Shown: positions 1-14,009 of the stretch, one piece after another
Layout of the letters: every line of letters starts with the position of its first letter
Position numbering within the stretch: the first letter of the stretch is position 1
Assembly: GCA_037903355.1 (NCBI GenBank)
Contig: JBAJFE010000006.1
Coordinates: 248,001 to 312,000, forward strand
Direction of reading: 5' to 3'
Length of the DNA stretch: 64,000 nt
Source: Trichuris trichiura
Lineage: Eukaryota; Nematoda; Enoplea; Trichinellida; Trichuridae
Made by a program: the position numbers and the translations under genes
The notes under the pieces: generated by a model
Databases searched by the model: none
Seen by the model: the letters and a program-made list of their open reading frames with translations, nothing else
Told to the model about the DNA's origin: nothing

Positions 1-1839
<1,839 letters not shown>

Positions 1840-2701
1840 TGCGGCCGACCGTGGTGGTCAAGTTGCTCTCCTTCCTCGGTGTCATATTTTCCCTTTCAAA
1901 AATTATTACTCTTTACGAAAAGTCGTCCTCGCTGCTCATCGATTCATTCGCTTTTTAGCCCAACAATTGCTAGCTGTTGTCATCGACACTTTCTGTTTGC
2001 TGACCACCGCTGCATCCAGTGAAAAGCGCCCTGACGTCATTAGTGTTGCCTTCGTTGTTGCCGGGCGCCAAGCGATCTCTTCGCCGCCATGCTCTCGACC
2101 GTCTTTTCTTCTATTTTTAAGTTTGCTTAGCCCCCGCGCACGGTGCCTTAACATCTCTTTCTCTCTCTCTCTCTGTCTCTCTTTTCATGACGTTGATGAT
2201 TTTGGTGAAAATAGGTGCCTTTTCTCCGTTTTACCCATTCCCATCCCCCTTTTTGGCCATTTTCTTAGCGTAAGGTGTTTCCGAATTATTTTTAAAAAAT
2301 ACATTATTACGCTTATACATGTACAACAAAACACGCTGTTGCCTCTTCGCGCGACATTGATTTGAAACATCCGCCTTATGCCCATCGTCCGTGCCTTTGT
2401 ACCAAAAGTCTTTACAGGAAGAAGTAAACGTAACTCTTTCTATTACTTTCCTCGCCTCAAGTTCAACAAGTCTCATTCAGTGTGCTTTGCTCTACTCATC
2501 GTTGGTGTATCAGTGATGATGTTGAGGTTGTCAGATACGTCGAATGTTGGCGCAATGTTTACACCGATCGCAGCTGTCAACCGTCGATCCAACGAGAGCG
2601 AACAAATATTGAAGTGGCATTCATCAATGCACACCTCGAGGCACTTGGCTTCGAGTTGGCGCTAAAAGTTTATAATCTGCAAATAACTTAGAGGAATTAT
2701 A

Positions 2702-2707
2702 AATAAA
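2702..2707 (+). terminator. Poly(A) signal of YAP (AATAAA)
   Basis: This is the first AATAAA downstream of the YAP stop. It lies eight bases from an opposite-strand AATAAA at 2715-2720 that suits the convergent STAG gene. Confidence 0.6.
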
Positions 2708-2714
2708 TTTAAAT

Positions 2715-2720
2715 TTTATT
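2715..2720 (-). terminator. Poly(A) signal of STAG (AATAAA on minus strand)
   Basis: TTTATT on the plus strand reads AATAAA on the minus strand, about 100 bases past the STAG stop. The two convergent genes therefore seem to share one 20-base termination zone. Confidence 0.6.
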
Positions 2721-2816
2721 TTACGAATTCAACGCGATACTGTAAGGCTGTATATGAATATCTTTTTGTTCATCAACTTAGTGGTCATTATTTCATGTAT
2801 ACGATTGAGTAAATGC

Positions 2817-5800
2817 TTACAATGACTGATCGCCTTCGTCTTCAAGCATTTCGTCTACCTCTAACAAAGGGTTGATCTCCCTGCCGCCAGCGCCAGTTAA
2901 GGTAGATAAGGAGACAGAACGTGGCGTCCCGGCGGAATCATCTGAATGTAATGAAAGCATATAAGTGCTTGTGTTGAAGGACGTTTAAAGTGTTTACCAT
3001 TTCTGGGTCTTTTACCCGCGGAACTTTGCATTGTACTGTCATTATTAGAAACCAAAGTAGAAGCGGCAGCGGTCGTTCGTTGTTCCTCATCGCCAAGGGA
3101 CAAAACTTCCTTAAACATCACCAACGGCCGAAAACGGTCGTCATCGTTAGCCTCTATGAAGCCGAATGCTTCGTTTAAATACTGCAAGCTGGAAAAAGCA
3201 TCTTTTTAAGCAGTGATGATACCAACGGCATTCATGCTACCAACTTACACGAGCTTTTTATCCTGGGGCAATAGCTTATTGCAAGTTTCGCTTAGCACTT
3301 CGAGGAAGTGTATATTGGGCAGGTCGGGTCCGTCGCGTTGAGATGCAAAAATAATACCGCATCGATTTATCATAACAACCAATTCCCGGCAGCGGATCAA
3401 ATCTGTGCCCATCGAAGTACCAAAGCGCCTTATCAATTCGCGTACGGGAGCCAAATTATCAGCTCTTTCCTCCGGTGGTACGTTGCCCTTGAAAAAATTT
3501 AAAACATAGGCGACGATAGCAGTGAAGTTCATTACTTACGCATAACTTTTGGTAAAGCGAACACAATGCGTCCGTCATTGATCGAGCACAAGCAATCTTA
3601 TCCTTTTCGCGGCACTTCGCTATGGTCATTTTTATGATTTCTCCATAGTCATTGTAGTACTGTTCAAAAAGTAATGCATAGTAAGGCAGGTTCGCAACGA
3701 CGGCTTCAATAGTCACCTCAGCATAATTTTTAAAAACTTCCGTCGCGGATCGAATAGACAAAACGCTCCAGACGATCAGTTTTGAGTAGGATGCCAAGAA
3801 GGAACGTCTCTTACGTAGGATTTCAATCTGGTCCGGATCGTTTCTATCAATATCTGAAAGCGCGCCCAGTTGACGCCAAGTTCTACTGGAGGAAGATGTC
3901 ATTGCAAAACCTGTCTGATCGCTGCAGAAAACCCATTTGCCAAGAAATGCCTGCAGCTCATCCTCCAAATCGGGCTTCACAATGAAAATAAGCGTTTTCA
4001 ATTCGGCAATTTCCTGACCAACGGTCCAGCCGAAGATCAAAAGCAAATCGCACAACACCAAATAAGCCTGCAAACATTTGATTATCGCTGATTCAACAAT
4101 GAAAATGAATGCTTAGTTACCGTGCCAGCAACTTCGCCCATATTCGACAGGATCATCGTACGACAGCAGGTTACGAGTTCCCCAAGGCGTTGTTTAAGGC
4201 TAGAAATAGCTTCCTAAAATGGCCAATAACGTTAGCGGCAAACTGAACGGTCTCATGCAATATATGGTCTCACTTCTTCTAAGTTGCCATTTTCAATGGC
4301 CAAAAGATCCCACAACAATATCCAAAAGCATGCTCGAGTTGCCAGGACGACGAGCTAAAAAGATACAGAAGAGGAGTTAACCGTCTGACTTTAAAAAAAA
4401 CAATAACAACAATTCGTAAAATAGCTTCCGCGCTGTAACAATGCAAAGCATTTGACAGTCGCTACCTTTCCTGGAAAAGAGAACAACTTGTGAAATCCGA
4501 AAAAATAAGGTCTCAATACTTACAAGTCGAGTAAAATAAGTGAAAATATTTTTTAAAATAGTGATTAAGTAAACAAAACAAAAAACAGCCGACAAAGTTC
4601 GCAAATGACGCGACGTTAATCAAACTGACTGGACGATCGTTTGAGCGTAAAGACACGCTTGAAAAAGGAGCAGTTTTTCTTTTGTTATAAAGTTTGCCTT
4701 GCAAAATGAACCCAAATTTACGCTTAGAAAATGATATTAAGGAAAGAATTTGAAAACGTTTATTCGTCGTACAAAAAATCTATACATTATAAAACTCAAC
4801 CATCCCTTTACGAAAATTTAGGCGTTCGAAGGTACGGAAAAAATTAGAAATACCATTACAGCATTAAAATTAAAGAAAAACTTCGCTATTTTCAATTTAA
4901 AGATGCTGGTATAGCAAAAAGAAAGATAAATTCATCGTTACATTTTTATTAGCATTCCAATAGCTGATTTATCGCATAAGACATTGCCAGAAAAAAAAGT
5001 AAGTGCGTAAAGCTATTAAAAGAAAGCAACTTAGCAACGAGCAGTTCAACGTTCAGCGCTTTGTGATGGCTTTCAGTTCTACTTCCTACAATCGAAGCGG
5101 ATTTGCTAATATTTTTTTCATCTTCTCAGCTTCATTTCATTGAAGCACAGAAACTGTTACATTCCATCTATTCATTTGAACACAACGCGATTAATGGAAC
5201 TTTATAGTGAGAAGCCGACATCGTCTTTTAACAAAACACTGAAAAGCTAAATAAAGCTAAGTTTGCACGGTGTAAAGACGCTATATTAATGTTAATAGAC
5301 ATTTGGAGGTTGCCGCGTCATATGGCAAAGAAAAACACAGTGAAGACTTGCTGTTGGTAAAAAAATTTTAAGTTAATAAAATTGACTACCATATTGAAAG
5401 CCAAATACTACTGCAGTTTTCCATAAAAACAGTTGAACAAAAGATAAGTCTTCCGAAATAAAAATTGAAAGCGAATTTGCAATATCTTACTATTCATAGT
5501 TAGATAATATTTTGTATTTAAAACTATTGCTTACATTATGATCAATAGGTCGAGCGTAAGCGTCGCTGTTTCGAATTAACGGAAAGGCCATATCCCAAAT
5601 TTTCCATTTTGACAAGTCGTGACACCTGAAAACAACGCGCAACTTTAAGAAGCGAAACAAAGTCGCTTTTGACTTACTGATAGAGAGCCTCAACTCGACG
5701 AAGCGACGCCAAAGTGCTCGCAAAATCTTCGTCGTCCACTTTGCCAAGGTTGGCGTTGAAATTTTGCATATCCTCGCGAAATTTCAATACGGTTGAATCG

Positions 5801-8717
5801 ATTATCTTGGAACGCGTCACCACGGAACGTACGTGAACAGGCAGCTGCCCCGAGCATAGGCATTCGTACGTCTTACTACAGTTAGCCAACACTTCCTCGT
5901 CCGTATGCTTGGCAAACAGTTCTTCGATGCATTTGAGAAGAGATTCCAAAGGCTTGATAAGGAATAAATAATGAACATAAAAGGAAACAATCGAAAATGC
6001 GCGCTTACATTGCTATACACCGAAGCGGCGTAGACGTTCATGTGGAAATACTGGGCAATTGTCAACAGATTGATTACATCCTGCGTATTTACCACAAACT
6101 GTAAATTACATTCAAAATAACGACTTGGCAGCAGCGTATTTTTTGAAAAAGTTACTTTATGCAAAAGTTGCGGCAAAGTCATAGCAAAATGTTCCGTGAT
6201 TCGTTCTTGATCTTCCAACCACTGACGATGCTCCCTCTGCGTTATGTATTTCTTGCTGACAGTACGACCGGCCGGCGGCTCTCCGGTGGACGCCTGCTTA
6301 ACGCTGAAAGCCATTATGTCGATCAAAGTCGACTCGCCTCGTTCGTCCAGCGCTAAACGAAATTTTCTCTTTAAATGCAATTCCTAATTAGCATTCGTGA
6401 CCACGACTACAACCTCGATTTTCTTCGCTGCTTTCCAGCAAAAGCAGGTCCGTCATTGCTGACCAATTCCTGACGTAGTCGCAACTTTCGAACAACGCGT
6501 CCACAAGGAAAGCAGTGTGCGTGTGTATGTTGCTTCTTATGTGGAAGTCAACCAATTTGAAAAGAACATTACGGACATCCACCTTCCGCTTGCGCCCTGT
6601 TGCGGATGTCAAGTCCAAAAGAAAGAATTCGCCTGCCGTTAAAGCCAATCCTCGATGAGCCGCATAAACGCAGGCATAAATTGTATCGCATTCCTTAACA
6701 GTCAGAAGACCGGGAAACGACCTGAATAAAGCTTAGCTTTAACAATGTGCAATGGCAATGAGTCGCTATCAGCTTGCTTGTAAATTTTCATTAAGATTTT
6801 AATTGCAAGAACGCCATTTTCCGGTTCTCTGTCCAAAACCATGGAAAGCAAACGAGTCTACAAGAGAACGACATCACGCATTACTAAATAGGAGCAATAT
6901 ACAAAGCATACTTTGAATTTTGGGGTGAACATTTTCAAATTTGACGTGAACTGCTCTTCCTCATATAGCGGAAGTAAAGTCTTCAAACATTTCATCCGAA
7001 CCTCGCCAACCTAAATGCAGGCACTGAAAGGCGTCATATTACCATCGCCTTAGAAGAGAACATTTAAAGTTTGAAGAAATAGGAAAAGAACAAACTAATG
7101 TCAAGGGTCTTATAGTTGAAAACTTATCCTTTTCTAAATATGGAACTTTGAAATATCGAAAATGTAAACAACTTCTCATATTAGCGTACCTTATCGTATA
7201 ATGTCCAACCAATGTACTTCAAACGAGCGTCTACCAAAAAGTGTTCGGGATAAGAAAGCATCCAAACACCCAATTCAGTCACGCATATGCAGCGGATATC
7301 GGGTACGACATCTCTGAATGTTAAAAAAACTATTCGATATCAACAGTATGTACAATGTGTCATCGCACTAACTTGTAACGCTGTACAAAGACGCATTGAA
7401 ACAGGTACTCAATCATATTCACAATTTCATCTTTATTTTCAGTGTACTGTAAAAAAAAGACAACAGCAATTTAGAGCATTAACCGTTAGCAGAATAACCT
7501 ACTTCTTGTTTCTTCTGCTGCAGAGCTTCCAAACGTTGATTTGATTTTCTTTGACGCGAACGCTCGTTTTCAAATTGTTGCGTAACGCTGGACAGAGATT
7601 GATCAAGACGCACAGCAATTTCAGCCAATGCGGTCACCATTTTCATAGCTGAAAAGGAAGTCATTTAATCATGAATAATAATAACAATTCAGCTTATTTT
7701 TTAGGATCAAATAAGGTAGAAGCGATAAAACCCGTACAAACTTCAACAATGTTACCTGCGAGCGTGGCGGTATGACGAAAAGCACGAGCATGAGAGTCTG
7801 CTAGATGAGTCAGTAAGGATATAACGCTGTCCATCATGTACTGATCATAGATTATACTGTATTGACACTGACGCACTAACGTCTAAGAAAGGGCATCGAG
7901 TATTTTGTCGATTAAACACGCATGCTGCTTACTGTGATAAAATCACAAAAGTTTTGGCGAAATCGCCTCCAGTGCGAACCTGTTAATATTAGAGGATAGT
8001 CAACGCTTTCCTGAACAGCATGTTTTTAAAAAATGTCACAAAAAAGAATTAATTCAGACCTCGTCAAAGTCTTCAGTCATACGTCGAACTAATAGAATAA
8101 AGTCGGAAGACTGAATCATGTCTAATGAAACTACTCCTTTGCAGCCGCAGGATGAGATAAAATACTGAAGAAGATCCATCACGGCCACTTCGCGATCGCT
8201 CATGTAATTCTCTATCCAATCGTCGGCTACTTGCTGAAGAATTCAAATGGGAGGAAATCAGAAAAAGGCTAATAATGTACTTACAACTAGAGATGCTTTT
8301 CCATCTCGGACCAAAGAAAAGAGCGACGCGGTAGTGTCCACTGGAGCAGACGGCTGCCGAGGAGGTCTACCCCTTGGACGACCACGTACAGAAGATAAGC
8401 GACCTCTTTTTGCCACACTTTCACTGCTGGAATTCGCAAGCGAACGTTTCGAATCGCGACTTAAGGATTGAGGCGATCTTAAATAGACGACCAGTAAACT
8501 ACTGTTGAAAGCAAGCAATATAAAGTTCAAGCATAAAGACGAAGATCCAATGAAAGTTCACAGGTACGGGACAGAAAACGTACTCGGAAATTCTGCTCGA
8601 CGTATTGGACGGCGATCTTGACTTTGCGCCAATAAATGAGGATATGCTTTCTATAGCGCCTTGCTTAGCCAAACGCATTGGTCTTGCTGGCGAAGAGTTG
8701 CTCGGCGAGTCGGTCAT
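2817..8717 (-). CDS. scc-3: Cohesin subunit SCC3/STAG (stromal antigen)
   Basis: STAG is the HEAT-repeat subunit that binds SCC1/RAD21 and anchors cohesin on chromosomes. Exons in order: 8584-8717, 8285-8477, 8060-8233, 7933-8010, 7756-7882, 7503-7648, 7373-7446, 7190-7313, 6912-7010, 6778-6857, 6414-6721, 6156-6352, 6009-6098, 5678-5952, 5535-5625, 4274-4354, 4121-4213, 3911-4067, 3717-3853, 3540-3659, 3249-3487, 2998-3188, 2817-2941. They sum to 1,111 codons (1,110 aa; human STAG2 is about 1,230). Landmarks include an AT-hook-like [10 protein letters not shown] near residue 80, VADDWIENY, the hallmark [15 protein letters not shown], the stromalin domain around [18 protein letters not shown], and a C-terminal [15 protein letters not shown] block. 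The tail is acidic. Start: ATG 8717, first in frame. The exon 2 acceptor (8478-8479) is one of two in-frame choices. Exon 10 ends at a GC donor. Identity is essentially certain. Confidence 0.95.
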
Positions 8718-10122
8718 TTTATTGCTGCAATAGCCAGTGGTCAACAAAAGCAGGGAAAATGCACAAAGTTGCACTCGAGAGAAACACAATAGGCAACTCG
8801 TTTTAGTTGGCTGCGCTGGAAGCATCTTGCAAAACGGAAATGCGATTTAAGTTCTTAAATCGAACTTCCGCAAAGATGTAGGAGTTCGGTTGCTGGAGAA
8901 GCAAAGGATTAACGGCAAAGCTGGCTAATACCCAAAAAATTGTTAACGGTTGATAACAAGTCGTTTAAACAAACAAAAATGGATAAACATCGATCACTTC
9001 CCGCTTAGACGTAAAGAGTAGTAAAGCTATCATACGAACAGCCGCGAAAACCGTTTGATAAGCAAGTCATTGAATGTCGAATTTAAAAGAAACGACGAAC
9101 AAACGCAAAGCCAAAAAACCGAAAGATTACTTTGCAACAAATGTATTTTCGCTTACTTAAACATAAAACGCAATTATAATAAACTAAAAGAACGATAGTG
9201 AGCGAAAATACTAACAGTATGTCTCAAAATTAAAAAAGATTCGCAGGTAAAAGACGCATTGCGCTGGTAAACAAACAATTATCTGATGTTGCTGATTGAA
9301 AAATCAAGCAGCTTGATGAGTAGCGTAATGCAGACTTGCTTTACTTACGTTGCATTTTCTGTTACCGCTTTGACGAGATAAGTGCAGCGCATGAACGGGT
9401 TGAAAGCGCTCTACCGAATGGACTTCAGCTTTGTAAAATCTTCGAAATTAAACGCCTGTGTACGTTGTAAAAAACATTGCTTTGGTGAATTGCACTCTTA
9501 CAAAACAGGGGAGCTTTTACAAGACCTTCCCAGCATAGGGCGACCAGTTCGAGAGCAGCTGAACGCCACTTAAAGGCGCTCGAAAATGTGTTTGGTCTTT
9601 TAACTTGACAAGCGGCGGCAATGACTGCTCAGTCTCGCGTATGACTTTTGTTTGATGTGACCGCTGAATTCTGAGAGATTAACCAATTAGGTTGTCATTA
9701 AAACGTTTAAAATATTTCACGCAGTACCTTTTTATAAGAAAGCCAAAGAAGCTCCAGAAATTTGCTAGCATGCAGAAACTTCGTTCACAAGCAATTAATC
9801 GTTCATATGGAGTACTTAATTACCTGCAGGTCATCAAAGCCACTTTGCATACTGTATAATGCTATATCTTTTTTGTTTCCCCTTTTGTTATCGCAAAATT
9901 TTTGCCGTTTAGAAAAGATTGTGGTCGCACTGTCTTCTTATAAAGTTTTTATTTTGACGCTAATTTCGCAAATGGGCCTTAGTTATACGCAACTTTGTTT
10001 TCATATTCATGTAGCGGAAATGTCTAAAAAAATCTTGACTACTCTTATTTTATATATCGTAATAGTTTGCATAAGTGGCTCCGCGAAGTCAACTTTAATG
10101 CTCGTACTTTACTTAGTTCTAT
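8718..10122. other. Intergenic between divergent STAG and the 10.1-kb gene
   Basis: This head-to-head spacer should hold both promoters. I see no recognisable gene; the open frames at 9382-9573 and 9762-10166 have no family signature. The second runs into the start of the next gene in another frame. Confidence 0.5.
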
Positions 10123-10566
10123 ATGGACCAAACAACACCGCCGTCAACCTCATTGCCAAGAAATGAAGGATCCATTACGTTAGACGAAGTTGCGCAATTA
10201 ATAATTCGCTTTCTGCTTGATTCCAGTAAGTTTTTGTCCATTTCGGTAGCTCGATTGATTTTAAAGGATTGTCAAGAGCTTGAAGGTACTGCCCGCTTGT
10301 TTGCTCAAAGAGCAGCGCATTGTGCCGAAACATCCGTCGGAGCTAACTTGTCAGGTTTGGAAATGGTAACTCTGGTAAACGACGGCATTAGGTATCTGAT
10401 GAGTTTGAAAAACATACCGGTAAGCCATGTTTAGTTATCCACTAACTGTTTCAATTATTCATAGATCGAGCAGTTCCCCAAAAATTGTGAGGACTTAATT
10501 GCTATGATACGTGAGCATAGGATGTTGGAAGACTATTATGAGTTCAGGTCGGACAATGAGCCGTAA
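10123..10566 (+). CDS. Small protein with possible histone fold (CENP-S/MHF-like?)
   Basis: Two exons, 10123-10419 and 10465-10566, encode 132 residues. The intron (45 bases, GT-AG) is phase 0. The start is the ATG at 10123. The middle of the protein reads as three predicted helices: LDEVAQLIIRFLL, then SVARLILKDCQELEGTARLFA, then LSGLEMVTLVNDGIRYLM. The order and spacing resemble a histone fold of the kind seen in CENP-S/MHF1, including a polar-C-hydrophobic helix 2 and an S/N-x-E-x-V-x-L helix 3. That assignment is inference from pattern only. The C-terminal IREHRMLEDYYEF is charged. It is divergent from STAG with 1.4 kb between them. An AATAAA follows at 10645-10650. The gene is real with good confidence; the function is uncertain. 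Confidence 0.6.
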
Positions 10567-11431
10567 ACGTAACGCTTTAGTTATCATATTGGTTCGTTTT
10601 TTTTCATTTTGCCTTGCATTTGAGATATAAAATCTCGGGTTATAAATAAATAGTTACTTTACGTAAAAACCTTGAACTTCCATGCCTTATCCGTAATTTT
10701 TAAAATTTGGGAAGTTTCCAGCTTCAACGATACGACATCATCAAGATCAATTGGTGTTACGGTTTTGGTAACTAGATTAGCGTTTCACAGTTCTGAAAAG
10801 GTTTTCTTATACCCGCTTGCGGTAAACGGTCTATCCTAGTTCTAAATATGAAAACCTACGCGCCTTTCATTAAATTCTGAGTTTTTAGGTAGCTTATGTA
10901 CTCGTCCATTCCTTGTCAGCTCGTATACCTAACTGCTTCAGAATAGAGGACCCATTGGGCATCGTAGCTGTGTAGTTTTCTCAGACACTAAGAGTATGAT
11001 TCTACGTTCTTCGGAGTGCTACTATTTTGCGGTAGTCACTTCCAACTGTCCAACATGCGAATATTCTAAAAAAACCGCAATTACATGATGTCTGTAACGT
11101 AACTCCCGGAATGATTAATGCTGAAAAAAATGGACACTACCAGCTTCTCCTTTGACGACCAGAATTAAAGCCCAAGGTAAAAAATTAAAGATTTTCCTAC
11201 TCAGCGCACTGGATAACGATTTCCTCTGTGGGAAGTTAACAACAGATCACACCTACCGCTTGGTTAATACAACTACGAATCCGCGCTGCCCCAACTGGGC
11301 CAATTGAGCGCGAGGAGACGGTAGCGTCGAACCTGAATTCACTGAAGCAGCCATTTAGCATGCAATGCTTTAAAGCAGCTTGAAGCTTGCAGACGATTTC
11401 GGTTGGGCGCCTATTCTTCCAAACGAAAGCG
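10567..11431. other. Intergenic, no gene seen
   Basis: AT-rich spacer between two plus-strand genes. It probably contains the promoter of the Ig-domain gene at its right end. A minus-strand open frame at 11236-11532 overlaps exon 1 of that gene and is a shadow. Confidence 0.5.
10645..10650 (+). terminator. Poly(A) signal (AATAAA)
   Basis: This lies 79 bases after the stop of the small histone-fold-like gene, at the expected distance. Confidence 0.55.
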
Positions 11432-12996
11432 ATGTACGCAAGTTCACTTGTAGTTCTTTGCCTTTTGTTCAAGTCCCTCGCAGCGCTGAACTTGCACAGC
11501 ATACAAATAGAGCGGGAGATTTCAGTTTTCAATAGGTATCACGAATGCGTAGAACACAATGCCAAGAATGTTAAGCAAATCAACGCTGTTGCACCTCGTC
11601 TGGTGACCGCCAGGGAACGGAGTATAGTACGCCTGCATTGTACGCCATGGTAAATGGACGACTAAACAAGCAGCGGTTGTGCTTTAGTATAGAATTTTTA
11701 AGTCCCAATCCGCGCTCGTCCAATCCAAGACGCTTTTGGTTTTATCGCTTATGGAAGAAAGAAGAAATCGTCGACGTTCCACTGGCTTCCAGTTCATCGG
11801 ATGATGAAGGATTTCTACTGATCGAAGATTTTATTCTGGTTATCACGGAAGCGGTTAAAGAAAAGCATAGCGGCGAATATATCTGTACTGATATTCATGG
11901 GCATCCGTTGTCGACCTATTACGTTGACATCGTACCCGAAATTTCCGTGGAGATGGTCAGTCTCCAATTCTGCACAATGTTATAAATATTCTTCCGCGTT
12001 CAGATACCGGCAGAGTTAGCTAAAGAAGAACTTGAAGATATTGTATGGAAAGATGAGAATCTCACCGTTTCATATCATTGGTCGAGCTGGACGGCTTGCA
12101 ATCGATGCTTTCTAGGGGAAAGAAGACGTTACGCAGAGTGTACACTAAAAGTGCGTTTATCTTATGCGCTCAGCATTTTCAACAAGACGCTTTCTAACGT
12201 TCAGCGAAACGGTTCAATACCAAGTCAGAATCGGCATTTGGTCAATTTGTTCCGTCTTTTTCCTGAAGGAGTGCCTTGCTACAGTAGTTGGGTGCCGCTT
12301 CATTTGCGACAGCGATCGGAAGTTTCAAAATCGATTAAGATGCTTAGCCAGTTTTGTACAGTTACGTGCAGTGCTATCGTTTACTGCTTGTTTCAGCGTT
12401 TTAAACTTTCTTAGATTGACTGCCCAACGGAGCCGCCTGAACGCATCGTCACGGAAAGCAGCGTCGTCAGCGGCGCAAAGAAGGTAGTTGAAAAGGTGCA
12501 GAGAGGCTTCGTTTCTCGTGATGAAGAACTTCCACCGAAGCCTCCACCGGTGTTTCGTCAAGTTCATCAGGTAGACGATGGCGGATCAATAATGCTCTAT
12601 TGTCCTCAGTAATTTGAACTTTCTTACTTTGCATGAGCAGCCTAATTTTAAAAATGCGTATTTATTCTCAGCGGTAACGAAGAGGTATACTGGCAAAAGG
12701 AAGACATGTATCTGCCAACTCCGGTGCTGACTAGATACGCTAAAGGCAGAATTTATTACACCAAAGAGGGGCACATGGTTTTTACGTCAACTTTGGGAAC
12801 CGACAGTGGTTTCTATAGTTGCTGGCGATTCGATCACGTTCTCTTGTTGAGCGCGCGTTTGTACGTAGATGATCCAAGAAGTGACATAGGTATCAGAGCA
12901 GCCATAATATCCGGTGGGGGCGTTGTGTTTCTCACCTTTACTTTAATCATTGCCTGTACGTACATTCGTGCTCGTCCGATGAAAAGAATTACGTAA
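11432..12996 (+). CDS. Ig-domain, thrombospondin-like type I membrane protein (FAM187-like)
   Basis: Proposed exons: 11432-11649, 11703-11955, 12004-12150, 12205-12360, 12415-12608, 12672-12996, giving about 430 residues. The order is an N-terminal signal peptide (YASSLVVLCLLFKSLAAL); an Ig-like domain with LHC and later SGEYIC; a short WSSWTACNRC...GERRRYAEC segment like a thrombospondin repeat; a GVPCYSSW linker; a proline-rich stretch; a second Ig-like domain with IMLYCP, VYWQKED and DSGFYSCW; then a membrane helix (AAIISGGGVVFLTFTLII) and a short basic tail. This order (Ig, TSP-like, GxPCxSS, Ig, TM) resembles the FAM187 family, an inference. The acceptor at 11703 (or 11687) and the donor at 12360 (or 12321) are ambiguous, each alternative keeping frame. 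The ligand and role are unknown; it is probably at the cell surface. Confidence 0.7.
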
Positions 12997-13546
12997 TAGA
13001 ATTTTACTGTGGAACAAGCGACATTGAAAAGAAAGTAGTTTTATTTTGTATAACGAAGTTATTTTATTTTCTGGGGTTGACATGATGTCAACAACAGGAT
13101 AGGTTGCTTGCTGAGCCGCAAAAATAAAATGACTAGCTTGAGATATCAAATATTGCTGCGCAGCAAACTACAAATGCTGAAATACCGCCTCGCGAAAGTA
13201 CTGCTCTTGTGCTAGCATGTCCCTTATTTGTTATACATCTTCGCTTGTTTATGCGCGGTATTCATTTTCATTTATACACATTTGTAGAACCCTAATGTCT
13301 TCATTCTCTGTATAGGTAGAATCTGGCGAATAATTCAGAAACAACAGATTTATTGTAAGCAATTTCGAGATTTCCCTGATCCAGGTGGTGTTATGTTGCG
13401 TCGCGTCATTTTACAAGTCTGAATTCTGGGAAAAGACAAGCGCTTTAGTTCAGTGAAAACGATTGTGTTAATGGCCATGTGGTCATTATTTACGTTCTAA
13501 CAAATTAGATAGCTTTTTAAAGCTGTTGCTAACATAAACGAATCAT
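12997..13546. other. Convergent intergenic with poly(A) signal
   Basis: Spacer between the stop of the Ig-domain gene and the stop of the minus-strand LIM gene. An AATAAA at 13123-13128 is in place for the plus-strand gene. Nothing else is recognised. Confidence 0.5.
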
Positions 13547-14009
13547 TTAGATAGCATAGTTTCCTCGAGCCTGCCAGTAGTGCTCACGACAGTACGCTTC
13601 ATCGAACAGTACGAAGCATTTGTCCTCAAACGGTTTCGAACATGTTTTGCAATGGAAGCAGTCTTCATGCCACTTATTTCCTAGCGCCACAATGGCAGTA
13701 TTGTTCAAAGGTTTTTTGCAAGCTGAAAATATAGCTATCTATCCATAAACGCTGCATGCGACGCTGTCACATACCGTAGCATCGACGAAGGTATAAAGCT
13801 GTGTAGCATTCGTCGCAGTACGCATCTTCGTTTCTTACGTAGAAGTGACCACCACTGTTGATGTGGCTGGCGCAGAGAATGCACTGGAAATGATTGACGT
13901 GGTAAATCTTTCCCGCCGCTAAGATGGCATCAGCTGCATCTATGGGCATAGCGCATTTCGCACAGTTTGGTGGATAAGGAAGGAGCGTCATGTCTGCAGA
14001 GTTATCCAT
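13547..14009 (-). CDS. Two-LIM-domain protein
   Basis: Exons 13775-14009 and 13547-13722 (52-base intron, phase 1) encode 136 residues if the ATG at 14009 is the start. LIM1 has C16, C19, H40, C43, C46, H49, C65 and C68. LIM2 has C77, C80, H97, C100, C103, C106, C123 and H126. Each LIM binds two zinc ions and mediates protein contacts, typically at adhesions, in muscle or in the nucleus. The spacing between fingers is like paxillin/FHL/PINCH-type tandem LIMs, but I cannot assign a subfamily. H49 replaces the more common Cys in the second finger of LIM1. The frame stays open for seven codons upstream to an AG at 14032-14031, so a longer protein with upstream exons is possible; none is seen. 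Confidence 0.75.

Larger units (their letters stand above)
1840..2720 (+). other. YAP 3' UTR
   Basis: There are about 860 bases between the YAP stop and the first good AATAAA at 2702-2707. The stretch includes a CT-rich microsatellite near 2158-2184. Open frames here on both strands match nothing and are likely spurious. Confidence 0.55.

Noticed and set aside
10391..10420. CTGATGA...GAAA in the exon of the small gene, with flanking GGTAT/ATACC
   Set aside because: It looks like a hammerhead core but has no room for stem II and lies in a conserved-looking coding helix, so it is most likely chance.
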